From Triparma columacea (Eukaryota > Sar > Bolidophyceae > Parmales > Triparmaceae), in contig BRYA01001489.1 in assembly GCA_030267965.1 (NCBI GenBank), positions 4,830 to 49,533 of the forward strand: DNA of 44,704 nt. Direction: 5' to 3'. The notes beneath the pieces were generated by a model that was not told the origin of the DNA, searched no databases, and saw only the letters and a program-made list of their open reading frames with translations. A program made the position numbers and the translations under genes. Shown here piece by piece: positions 34,179 to 43,809 of the stretch; position 1 is the stretch's first letter, and every line of letters starts with the position of its first letter.

Positions 34179-35090
34179 TCATTTTTTCGAACCCACATCT
34201 CCTCCTCCTTCTTCAACCCTCTTTCTTTTCATCTTCTCCTTCTTCTCCATCTTAACCTTAACCCTCCCTTCCACCTCATCCATAAGTTTCATAACCTCTT
34301 CCCCTCCCAATTCCCTCCATTCCCCCTCCTCCATCCCTTCAACATGACACGTTCCGAATGCGGCCCGTTTTAACTTAACAACCAAACAACCAACTGACTT
34401 AAACATACGTTTAACCTGATGGTATTTACCCTCCCTTATTACCAGTTTATATACAAAAGTACCCTCCCTAGACCCTGGACCAACAAGCTCTAACTCAGCG
34501 CCTGGTTTAGTAATTGTACCGTCTTCTAACGTCGCACCATTCCTGAATACCTCAACCTCCTTCACACCTAATTTAGGACCGTCAACTTCACAGAGGTAGG
34601 TTTTAGGTAAACAGGAGGTAGGGGATAATAACAAACTACCAACACCACCGTCTGATGTGAATAGTAAAGCACCTGTCGTATCCTTATCTAGTCTACCTAC
34701 ATTCTGAAGTTCAGGTATATCTTCAAGTAGTTCTTCGGGGAAGGAATCAAACACAGTTCGCTCAACTTCCTCACCGTTTGCACGACCTGATATACATGAG
34801 GGTGGTTTGTGTAAAAGAAAGTAACGATGTGGGGTTGGGAGGGAGGTACAGAGAACACCGGATATGTATACGGACTCGTATGGTGTTACTACTTGGTAAC
34901 TTGGAGAGGTTACGGTTTTATGGGAGACTGTTGAAGGGGGGGAGGAGGTTTTACGACCCTTTTGAGGGGGGGTGTAGGGACAGACAGTTACTGATCCTGA
35001 ACGGATCAAATTTTGAGAGGCTTTTATACGTAAATCACCGCGGGTTTGAGTTGAAAGGATATGGTGGTGTACTATCTTATCAATACGCAT
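34179..35090 (-). CDS. RsuA-type rRNA pseudouridine synthase
   Basis: Single exon, 303 aa. The N-terminal ~45 residues look like an S4 RNA-binding domain (RIDKIVHHH...IRSGSVTV), with an insertion before the catalytic part. The synthase domain has the catalytic motif GRLDKDTTGALLF with its Asp, the strand TYLCEVDG, and the C-terminal EGKYHQVKRMF signature. RsuA/RluB/E/F enzymes isomerise one uridine in bacterial-type rRNA; in a eukaryote the target would be organelle rRNA. The ATG leaves the S4 domain at residue 1, so no transit peptide is visible; a missed upstream exon is possible. The C-terminal tail is Lys-rich. Confidence 0.85.
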   Translation of the reverse strand: MRIDKIVHHHILSTQTRGDLRIKASQNLIRSGSVTVCPYTPPQKGRKTSSPPSTVSHKTVTSPSYQVVTPYESVYISGVLCTSLPTPHRYFLLHKPPSCISGRANGEEVERTVFDSFPEELLEDIPELQNVGRLDKDTTGALLFTSDGGVGSLLLSPTSCLPKTYLCEVDGPKLGVKEVEVFRNGATLEDGTITKPGAELELVGPGSREGTFVYKLVIREGKYHQVKRMFKSVGCLVVKLKRAAFGTCHVEGMEEGEWRELGGEEVMKLMDEVEGRVKVKMEKKEKMKRKRVEEGGGDVGSKK

Positions 35091-35471
35091 GAGGAGAGAT
35101 GCAATTGGGGGGAAGGAGACAGGCGAGGTTGGAAAGGGGGGGAGAATTATAGGATTAAGGGGAAGATAGCGCTTTATGAGGTATCAATATGTAGGAGTGT
35201 ATACAGAAAGGAGATCAAGAAGTATAATAATGTGCGTGTATGAGAGCCTTATTTGTAGCTTATTTGTTCCCAGAGAAGGCTGAGGGCAGGAGGCAGGACC
35301 AGGACAGCAGGGCCAGATAATAAAATGTGCCTCATCCACAACAACAACAACAACCAATTACTAATGCCACCATCACTACTACTACTACTACAACTACTAC
35401 TACCACTACCACCGCTACTGTTAAATGCCAGTTTCAATCTTTGCTTCACTTTTCCCAGTTCCACCATATTT
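35091..35471. other. Intergenic region with ACA/ACT triplet repeats
   Basis: This 381-bp gap on the minus strand lies between the Vma12-like stop and the pseudouridine-synthase start. It contains a trinucleotide-rich tract of ACA, then ACT/ACC units at about 35338-35420. ORFs through it are repeat artefacts. No RNA gene was recognised. Confidence 0.5.
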
Positions 35472-36248
35472 TCATTCGATTTTTTTCTTCCCCTCATACC
35501 CCCCTCCCCCTCCCCCCCTCTCCCTCCTCTTCTTCCTTAATTCCTTCTTCCTCCCTTCCTCTTCAACCATGGTAGTCCTAATAACCCAAAGAACAACCTC
35601 AACCACCAACATCCCAAACCCCGCCACCGCAACAATCACAAGCTTAACTGCGAACTTTAAGTCGGGGAAAAGCGCGGGTAGTATGAAGTAGTGTAGAGTA
35701 CCACCGACTGTTAAAGGGGCAAGTATAGCGTTGAATAACGTAGCTGTTACAGTCGTTAACGAGTTCAGCTCTGACGCTACGGAGGTTGTTTGGGAGGTTG
35801 AGGAGAATAGGGGAGAGGGGGAGAGGGACTTGTAAGAAGTGGAGGAGGAAGGGAGGGAAGGATTGTTGGGGGGGAGGTTTAAGTTTGACGTCATTGATGT
35901 GTAGGCAGATGTCTCACGGAGGGAACGAAGACGGTTCATTCGGGGGGTTTGAGATACTGGAGGGGTGGGGAGGGGGAGGTAGTGGAGCGCGTACTTGAAG
36001 GGGGTTAAGGTTGGGTGAAGAGGACGGGGGGAGGGGGAGGGGGAGGAAGAGGAAGGGGGGGGGGAGGTTGTGTAGATGTGATCGTTTAATGAGCTTGCTT
36101 GGTCGTGGGTTAGGTAGGCAGGGATCTTGGGGGTTATGTCGTTTTCGGAACACCAATTTGGGTGGTGCTTTAAGAGGTGGGAACGGAGAGGGGACGTCAG
36201 GGTTACACCAACACAAACACGAGGGGACTTGGGATTGGATTCTGACAT
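35472..36248 (-). CDS. Vma12-like ER assembly factor for V-ATPase
   Basis: Single exon, 258 aa. The middle has RMNRLRSLRETSAYTSMTSN, comparable to the arginine-Leu-Tyr-Met-Thr block before the membrane part in Vma12/TMEM199 proteins. After a Ser/Pro linker and SELNSLTTVTATLFNAIL come two transmembrane helices (about 170-190 and 198-218, ending VVEVVLWVI), the usual two-pass hairpin, and a basic cytosolic tail RKKELRKKRRER that could act as ER retention. Vma12 chaperones assembly of the V-ATPase Vo sector in the ER. The assignment rests on pattern and topology, not on a search. Confidence 0.65.
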   Translation of the reverse strand: MSESNPKSPRVCVGVTLTSPLRSHLLKHHPNWCSENDITPKIPAYLTHDQASSLNDHIYTTSPPPSSSSPSPSPRPLHPTLTPFKYALHYLPLPTPPVSQTPRMNRLRSLRETSAYTSMTSNLNLPPNNPSLPSSSTSYKSLSPSPLFSSTSQTTSVASELNSLTTVTATLFNAILAPLTVGGTLHYFILPALFPDLKFAVKLVIVAVAGFGMLVVEVVLWVIRTTMVEEEGRKKELRKKRRERGGGGGGYEGKKKIE

Positions 36249-36665
36249 TTGTTTTGGTGTTATTTGATATAAATTGGTGCTATTTGGCGCTATTTGACGT
36301 GTATTGATGTGATTTGATTCGACAAACCCTAACAGGCGAAGGGTTGGAGTAGTGGAGTGAGGTGAGGGATATCGAGGGTGCTGGGGTGTGAATTATCCCT
36401 TGTGGGTAGTATTTGACGTAAATGATCCAACTCAGTGATTATATGACGTAGTTTTAGATTTCTTGCCCAATCTCTTCTTAATCAGTGAGATAATGAGAAA
36501 GATACTTTTGTTTTGAGAAAATTTAATTATGGAAAAGCAAATTGGATTTCCTCGAATCCACGATGGTGATAAAGACACAGTAGTAAATCAAAGGAACATC
36601 AGTGAATCCGCGAGGTTGAGCCCCCCTGAGCGTTGATTATCACGTCGTTGTTGCAGGCCAAGGCA
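36249..36665. promoter_or_regulatory. Divergent promoter region with repeated TGACGT sites
   Basis: This 417-bp head-to-head gap lies between the Vma12-like gene and the giant receptor gene. It has three TGACGT cores, at 36295-36300, 36414-36419 and 36444-36449; two of them sit in ATTTGACGT and one in TATGACGTA. Degenerate copies of GGTGCTATTTG occur at 36254-36300. TGACGT is the core read by CRE-type bZIP proteins, including the aureochromes of ochrophyte algae. Confidence 0.45.
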
Positions 36666-39600
36666 ATGCACTCTCCGATGGGGTCGAGGTGGTTTAAAAA
36701 TGCCCCTTTCCCGAGCAGTTACAAAGTGTCTCATATTTGCCTAATCTTTTGGGCCTGCTTAGTCCTAGTCGGAGGGAGGTCGTTGGCTGAGGTGAATGTG
36801 GTCGATATGAACGGGCTGTTCAACACGGTCAGTAATGGTGACGTTGGCAACACTGGCAACTCCATCATGGCGAATGGTGACTCTACGGTTCTAGCTGTTG
36901 GGTCGTATAAATGCCCAGACGGGACTTGTGCATTTAGTTCTGACATGCTGTGGACAGTAGACTTGAATGGAGAGGTCAAGTGTGTGGAGGACAACGCAAG
37001 CTGTGTGTTGGATGGAGAGAATGCAAGAAGAGGGATGTGGGTGGAAGGAACTGGGAGTGGTACACTTATTCTCCGAGCTCTCACCTTCGACAAGGGGTAT
37101 GCTGGTCGTGGTGGAGGGGTTTGGATTCAACAAAGTGCCATTGTGGACTTGGAGCTCCTAATTTTTTCCAACAATAGAGCTGCAAATAGTGATTATGGAG
37201 GTGGAGCAATTTATGTTGATGATAGTGGAACTACTATCAATGCCTACGGAACAAGCTTCACTGGAAACATAGCAGACTCAGGAAATGGTGATGATATTCA
37301 CAACAACCCAGACTATCCTGCAACCATCACCATCCACAATACATGCCCTTTTCCCTACTCCTCCAACACTCCAATCCAAGGTAAGACGAGAATGAGGATT
37401 GTGTAGTCTGTAGAACCATTCCTTACCCCACAACTCACTTTACGTTACTGCTGCACCAATTCCTATTCCTACCTCTCGCAGGGTCCCGTTTGGACACTTA
37501 CGGCACTGTCAATGGTGGACTCAACTGCAGAAAAGAGAACTGCAATTTTTTGGGTTTGGGTTGTGAAACAGTCTGCAACTTTTACTCTTACTCTCGTTGC
37601 TACTACTACTGCGATGCTGGGTACTACAACCCGACTGGCGGCGATTCAATTTCGGCTTGCCGAGCTTGTCCCGCTGGTAAGTTTGGTACTATGAGCGGAA
37701 CGACCTCCTGCACCTCTTGTCCTGCCGGAAAGTATAGTACGTCAACTGGAGCTACTTCCGATGCTACATGCGAAGATTGCGGCAAGGGGAAGTACAGTAT
37801 ATCAACAGGAGCCACATCCGACGCTACTTGCGAAGATTGCGGCAAAGGGAAGTACAGCACATCAACAGGAGCCGCTACTTGCGAAGATTGCGGCAAGGGG
37901 AAGTACAGTACATCAACAGGAGCCACATCCGAGGCTACATGTGTAGATTGCGGTGAAGGAAAGTACAGCACGTCAACTGGAGGCACAAGCGAATCAACAT
38001 GTGAAGGTGAGATGGGAGGATATGGAGGATATGTAGCATGTAAGCGACTCCCCACTACAATATGCCTCATCCGTTTACCCAATCCCTCACTTGTCACAGC
38101 TTGCATTGCGGGAACATCCAGCTCTTCCATCGGAGCGACAAGTCCATCCACTTGCTCAACGTGCCCAATAGGTACCTTCTCTGGTACATCCTCCTCTTCC
38201 TCCTGCACCACCTGCCCGGCTGGCCGTTTCAATTCAGACGATGCCACCTCCCCAGATCTCCACACCGACTGCTCAATCTGCCAAGCTGGCAAGTACATCT
38301 CTGATAAAGGAACCAACGCCACAAAGCATATAGAGTGTGATTTGTGCCCCCTTGGAAAGAGCAACGGCTACGATAATACTGACGCTAGCAGACACAATTC
38401 GTTTGATGACTGCGAGCCCTGTAATGTTGGGTACTACAATAACATGACTGGAGCTACAGTTTGCAAATCTTGCCCTAAAGGAATGTCTTCAGGAGCAGGT
38501 TCGCCTGTTTGTTCTTCCTGTCCGATGGGTTATGCTTGCAATGACGACGGCACGCAAACTGCGTGTCCCACTGGAAAGTATAGGTGAGAAGGGGGGGGAA
38601 CAAAGCATATAGCGTCAACAATGTCACAATGCAATGACATTCAACTCTTCCTGAAGTTCACTGTCGACGCTATAACACCTAATCCACTTATCTAACCAAC
38701 CATCGACTCGTTTTGCTCTTCGCCGCAGCGATGGGGGAACAGGTGGCAAGTGTGAATCTTGTCTTTCGGGCCATAGGTGTCCTGGAGGAACGAAAGCGAT
38801 GCCTTGCTCTCCTGGAAGTTTCCGAAGTGAGACATCATTGTCGACCGATGAATCGCGAAAATCTTGTGATCCTTGTGTAGCAGGAAGGTATCAAGGAGTT
38901 GGCGGACAGGAAGGTTGTTTGGCTTGCCCTGAAGGATATTTCTGCACCGAGTCATCCACAGCTCCGATCCAATGCGGCAGCGTTGCTCTTTACTGTCCTA
39001 CTGAGAGTCCCATTGTTAACGCTGCGACGTCAGGATACTACACTACCCCAACTAGCGCTCCTGCCGAAAATAAAGTTGCTCAACAGCGTTGTGAGGCTGG
39101 ATTTGCTTGCGTGGGAGGCGTAATGGAGGAGTGCATCGAGGGCTTTAACTACCAGCCAAATCCTTCTCAAACGTCCTGCATCACCTGCTCTATGTGTCCT
39201 GCCGGAACCTATGAAACCTCAGCCTGTACCACCACGTCTGACACTGTTTGTGAGCCCTGTCCCGCAGGTTTTGCGTGCTTGGAGGGTTTGAAGGCTTCCT
39301 GCACAGCAACCTCCACTTACCAACCCGACCCTTCCAAGTCTTCCTGTCTCACCTGCTCTACCTGTGCCACCGGTAGATACATGGTCAACGCCTGCACTTC
39401 AACCTCGGAGATAGAGTGTGGAGACTGCCTAGCTGGGACAGCATCAATGGGAGGGACAGTGGCGGAATGCACTCCATGCAACGTGGACGGCAAGTACTCT
39501 GTCTCTGACAATGCTAGCGTTTGTGAGACAGCAAAGGCTGGATACAAGCCAAGAGAAGACCGCAAGGGAGAGGAGCAATGCCAAGCAGGAAAATACTCCA

Positions 39601-42436
39601 CTGGCGGAGCTAATGAGTGCTCTGTGTGTGGTGAAGGAGAAACTAGCGTTGCTGGTGCCGTGGGCTGCTCCTCCTGCGCGACTTGCGCTTCTGGGAAGTT
39701 CATGATCGCCCCTTGCACTCCCACCTCCGAGACTCTGTGCGGAGACTGCCTAGCCGGGACGGCGTCAATGGGAGGCAAAGTTACTAGTTGTACAGCATGC
39801 ACTGAGGATGGAGAGTACTCTGATGAGAACCTCGCCAGCGTTTGTTCCACTGCTTCCGCTGGACACAAACCTTCCGCCGACCACACCTCCATCGAGACTT
39901 GCCCCGAGAACACATTCTCAATCGGAGCCAGCAACAATTGTACACCCTGTCCTGACGGCGGTCATTCCCTGCCCGGCTCCTCCGCCTGCGAAAAGTGCTC
40001 GACTGGAACGTACTACAATAAATCAGCCAACACTTGCGAGTCCTGCCCTCGTGGAAAGTTCACTGCAACCGGTGAGAACGACATCAACAACTGCAAGGAC
40101 TGCGACCCCGGTTTCACCAGCAACAACCCCGATGGTGCTGGCTTCTGTTCTCCCTGCAAAGCTGGTTTCTACTCCAACTCTGACCAAACAGAGTGCCTCC
40201 CCTGCGCCCCCGGCTTCGTCTCTGGTATCGCAGCCAGCCAGTGTACCGCCTGTGAGGTCGGAAAGTTCGCAGAGGGCTTCAACAACACCGGTTGCAGCTT
40301 CTGCGACGACAAGGATGTGCTCAAGGGTTCAACGACCAAGCTTGCTGGCTCCAACTCTTCCTCTAGTTGCCAGTGCGAAGCCGGGGAGTACAAGAGTGAT
40401 TCCTCCAACGCTTGCGAGGTGGTATTCGAGGGGGTCTCAACATCAGCACCTGGTCAGACTGTCAATAAGCTTACGCTGGAGAAAGGCTTTTGGAGGACGT
40501 CTTCAGCCTCAACCGAGATCCTTCCTTGCCTCAACAAGGACCACTGCCTTGGAGGCTCCGACCCTTCCTCGTACTGCGCTGAAGGTTACACTGGCCCCCT
40601 TTGCGCCGTGTGTTCTTCCGGTTACGCAGCCATTGGCGCTGGCGAGAGCCTCTCGTGCAACCAGTGTTCCGGTTCGTCCACAGCAACCGTTGCGGTCGGA
40701 GTCACCTTCGTTGTCGTCTTTCTTTCCGTGTCCATAATACAGCTCTTCAGGGACAAGGACTCTACGAGGGGGCGACTGTCATCACGACTGTCATCAATAG
40801 ACTCAACCATCAGCGCTGCAGCTGCGAAATTCGACAAGGTTCAACCCTACATTAAGGTTGTATTCGCCTACTACCAGGTCGTCGGTGGGATTGGCTTCCT
40901 CTTCGGTATAAAGTTCCCCCCCATCTTCTCCGCCGTGACATCTATCTTTGGAGGCATGGTATCCCTCGACTTCATCTCCTTCCTCCCTATCGGTTGCATG
41001 GCCCCCGCCCATTTTTACAACACTCTCCTCGTGTACACCCTTCTCCCTCTCTTAACCTCCATAATCCTTATCGGCACGTACTTCGTTCTCCACAAGAGGA
41101 CCGACAGGAGGTCCGTGTTCCTCCGCAACAAGCTCTTCGAGGTCTTCCTCGCCATGACCTTCATCCTTCTCCCTAGCGTCTCCATCAAGATCTTCTCCAC
41201 ATTTGCGTGCCACCACTTCGACAACGGGACTAGCTTCCTCACGGTCGACTACTCCATCGACTGCAACGCGTCCGAACATACCTTTTACAGGCTTTACGCC
41301 GGGGCCATGATTCTCATTTATCCCATCGGTATCCCCTTCTCCTACTGGTACCTCTTGTGGAGGCGCAGACATTTGCTAAATGGGAAGCAAAGGGAAAAGG
41401 AGGAAGAGATGAGCGAGGAGAAGGCCTTGAAGGAGGCGTTGGAGCTGAGGGCGGCGAATGAGGAGGAGCACCAATCGTTGAAGGCTCTCAGCTTCTTGTA
41501 CGGCAGCTACGAGCCAAAGTACTGGTGGTTCGAGGTGTTTGAGACGCTAAGGAAGCTGGCGCTGACTGGGTTCCTCGTGTTTCTAGCTCCAGGGACGGCG
41601 GCTCAAGTGTCCTTCTCCATGATCATGTGTATGGGGGCGATGCGGATCTACGCCGGTTGCAAGGTGAGAACAGGCGAGGCCATCAACAGCAACCGATTAA
41701 AAAAAAAAACTCTAATCCATCAGCGCAACCCCTGTCCAAAACCTTGCTTCGCTCATCCCAGCCGTTCGTGAATGAAAACATCGACAGGTTCTCAGAAGTG
41801 GCTCAGTGGCAGCTCTTCTTCACTCTCTTCGCCGCTCTTGCAATGAAGGTCAACATGGACAACGAGAATCTCCAGAACAGGGCTTACTTTGACATAGTTC
41901 TCTCCGCCATCCAGTTCGTCCCCATTTTGATTGTCACTGTGACCAACTTTATCAATGCAAGAAACGCCACCAAGGCGGCCAAGAGTCTCCTCGGAGGTGG
42001 CTCTACTGATAACAGCGGAGGTGGACTGGAGATGGGTGAGATCACTCTCAACCCGGCAGGGAGGAATATTGGGGAGGGGGCGAGGAGAGGTAGCGAGTTC
42101 TCGAGCGACAACCCCATGCACGTAGAAGCTGAAAGTGAGGAGGGGGGGAGGGGGAAGAAGAAGGAGGGCAAGAGTCTCTATAAGAGGTTCGAGAATGAGA
42201 TGCTGAGAAGATCTTACGAGAGGCAGCTGAAAAATAAGCCGGTTGACACAAGGGTGGTTAGGCAACAGCAGTACGAAGACCCCATTCCAGGACCGCCGCC
42301 AGCTAAGTCGCAGCAAAAGTCCCCATCATCGGTGAACACAAGGGTGGTTAGGCAACAGCACTACGAAGACCCCATTCCAGGACCACCGCCAGCTAAACCG
42401 CAGCAAAAGTCTTCTCACTCTCAACCCGGTGCCTGA
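36666..42436 (+). CDS. Giant receptor-like protein: beta-helix, GCC2/GCC3 Cys repeats, polytopic membrane domain
   Basis: Exons 36666-37380, 37482-38006, 38100-38583, 38729-41663 and 41762-42436 give 1777 aa; phases 1, 1, 2, 0. A signal peptide or anchor (SHICLIFWACLVLVGG) is followed by a right-handed beta-helix-like region (to ~235, GGGVWIQQSAIVDLELLIFS). Residues ~245-1150 are tandem Cys-rich repeats of the ephrin-receptor/GCC2-GCC3 type (C-x2-CP-x-G-x-Y/F). An EGF-like stretch (CAEGYTGPLCAVC) precedes the first transmembrane helix at ~1223-1246. About eight more hydrophobic segments follow, with a charged cytosolic loop (REKEEEMSEEKALKEAL). The 220-residue tail is cytosolic. This architecture is common in stramenopiles but has no assigned function; surface sensing or adhesion is inferred. 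The acceptor before PFVNENIDRF was chosen over GACAG at 41776 because only it keeps frame with the conserved EVAQWQLFF. Confidence 0.88.
37730..38006 (+). repeat. 60-nt tandem repeat array in receptor exon 2
   Basis: Five consecutive units begin at 37730, 37790, 37850, 37901 and 37961. Each encodes KYSTSTGATSDATCEDCGKG or a variant. Unit 3 is 51 nt and lacks three codons. Unit 5 is cut by the intron donor at 38007. DNA identity between units is high, so the array is recent or homogenised. Confidence 0.95.
39364..39990 (+). repeat. Diverged ~106-residue duplication in receptor ectodomain
   Basis: Two successive copies align along their length: GDCLAGTASMGG occurs at about 39420-39456 and again at about 39738-39774, spaced 318 nt. 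The flanking blocks (CTSTSE/CTPTSE, SVCETA.AGYKP/SVCSTA.AGHKP, then a GGANEC/GASNNC Cys repeat) also match. Confidence 0.8.
42242..42420 (+). repeat. 90-nt direct repeat in receptor C-terminal tail
   Basis: Two adjacent units encode TRVVRQQQYEDPIPGPPPAK and the near-identical copy with QQHY. Each unit is 30 codons, with only a few base differences. The unit contains a tyrosine followed by acidic residues and a PGPPPAK proline motif, a candidate docking site. Confidence 0.9.
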
Positions 42437-42574
42437 TGGTGCCCTTGCGAAGAAGAGCAGCGGGAGGTCGTAAAAGTATCTAAAATTGTCATACAAAAAG
42501 CGCACTCCAAAGCTCAAATCAATGCCCCCTGTAAGTTCCCCCAATTTTTAGCTTTACAACAAACGTACTGGATT

Positions 42575-43615
42575 TTAGTGCTTTGAGGCGACATGTCGTT
42601 TGAGGTTGCTTTTATGCTTCGCTTTGAAGTCGCAGTCCTTACAGTAGTGCCAGGTCACGTTTTCATTGTGGATACTTGCGCGATGCATCTTGAGATGACA
42701 TTTTTGCTTCGCTTTGTAGTCGCAGTCCTCACAGTGGTGCCAGATCACGTTTTTATTGTGGATGGATGCGCGATGCTTCTTGAGATTGCCTTTTTGCTTC
42801 GCTTTGTAGTCACAGTCCTCACAGTGGTGCCAGATCACATTTTCATTGTGGATCAATGTGCGATGCTTCTTGAGATTGTCTTTTCGCTTCGCTTTGTAGT
42901 CGCAGTCCTCACAGTGGTGCCAGGTCACGTCTTTGTTGTGGATGGATGCGCGATGCTGCTTGAGCAAGTCTTTGTGCTTCGCTTTGTAGTCGCAGTCTTC
43001 ACAGTGGTGCCAGATCACATTTTCATTGTGGATACTTGCACGATGCCTGTAGAGGCAATGTTTCCAGTTTGTCCTGTAGCTGCATCCAGGTTCACTACAA
43101 ACAAACTTCTTCCCATCCTTCATACTACCCACAGCTTGCTCTTCGACTTCCGCCTCTTCGTCGCTATCCTCATCAATCGAGACTAGATCATCGTCATCGT
43201 ACTTCTCCTCCTCCCCCTCCTCCTCTTCGTCATCATCGCTGTTAGAGTCGATCGAACACAAATCCACTTCCTCCTCTTCACTACCCTCCTCCTCCTTACA
43301 CACCCCACAAAGCAATGAGCCTTCCGCCTCTTCCTCCCTTTCTTTCTCATCCTCCTCCTCTTCCTCTTCGTCACTGTACAAGCAAACGAACTCCCCTACA
43401 CCACCTCCCCCCCATTCCTCATTTTTACTCTCACCCTCAACATCCTCCACCTTGCAACCAGCTTGATTAACCTCACCATAACCGTTTGGAAGCTCTATTT
43501 TCACACTACTCATCTCCGAAGGAGTTCTTGTCTCACGGATATTCTTCAAGTTACACATTACAGGCCCTGAAAATGGCCTGGAAGGGAGTGAGATCTTCAG
43601 GGATGTTAGGGACAA
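42575..43615 (-). CDS. C2H2 zinc-finger protein with acidic N-terminal half
   Basis: Single exon, up to 346 aa. Residues ~80-165 are extremely acidic with a Cys-x2-Cys patch (LLCGVCKEEE). After KDGKKFVCSEPGCSYRTNWK come six C2H2 fingers in tandem; fingers 2-5 are nearly identical (CEDCDYKAKxKxxLKxHRxxIHN, with WHHC starting the next). Such arrays bind DNA or RNA; target unknown. Start uncertain: the first Met (43615) is used, but Met35 (43513, MSSVKIELPN) is equally plausible. The 3' end is 138 bp from the receptor stop (convergent). The fingers' sameness suggests recent duplication. Confidence 0.85.
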   Translation of the reverse strand: MSLTSLKISLPSRPFSGPVMCNLKNIRETRTPSEMSSVKIELPNGYGEVNQAGCKVEDVEGESKNEEWGGGGVGEFVCLYSDEEEEEEDEKEREEEAEGSLLCGVCKEEEGSEEEEVDLCSIDSNSDDDEEEEGEEEKYDDDDLVSIDEDSDEEAEVEEQAVGSMKDGKKFVCSEPGCSYRTNWKHCLYRHRASIHNENVIWHHCEDCDYKAKHKDLLKQHRASIHNKDVTWHHCEDCDYKAKRKDNLKKHRTLIHNENVIWHHCEDCDYKAKQKGNLKKHRASIHNKNVIWHHCEDCDYKAKQKCHLKMHRASIHNENVTWHYCKDCDFKAKHKSNLKRHVASKH

Positions 43616-43809
43616 GCACTTGCAGATCCAAAATAAGGAGGATCGGTAGGGAATTGAGGGAGAGTGTTAATGAAATGAAATTACGACAGACAAGCGGAAA
43701 TATGAAAGTCGCGGGGTTTTGTTTGAGTTTGGGTTTGTATATATTTCCCCTTGATTTCCTCCTCAATTAATTTTCGGAGAAGGTGGAGCACCCCATCCCA
43801 TAATAGTAA
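43616..43809. promoter_or_regulatory. Short divergent promoter gap
   Basis: 194 bp lie between the zinc-finger start and the last gene's start. It includes an AT-rich TATATATTT stretch at about 43737-43746. Length grows to ~296 bp if the zinc-finger gene starts at 43513. Confidence 0.35.

Noticed and set aside
36325..36345. CCCTAA-like telomere motif
   Set aside because: A single copy inside an intergenic region, not a tandem array.
37730..38006. CRISPR-like repeat array
   Set aside because: Units are contiguous, in frame and coding, with no spacers; eukaryotic context.
37624..38364. Antisense ORF of 246 codons opposite the receptor repeats
   Set aside because: It is a by-product of the 60-nt periodic coding repeat (stop-free in several frames) and lies opposite a well-supported Cys-repeat exon.
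39808..40737. 309-codon ORF in another frame of the receptor exon
   Set aside because: Composition is Pro/Ala/Thr shadow of the Cys-rich frame, with no domain; the Cys-rich frame is clearly the coding one.
41771..41777. GACAG as acceptor of the last receptor intron
   Set aside because: From the phase-0 donor it gives a frame that stops soon; the CCCAG at 41757-41761 keeps the conserved membrane segment in frame.
42593..43186. 197-codon plus-strand ORF
   Set aside because: It is the mirror of the repeated C2H2 fingers on the minus strand, including the same repeat period.
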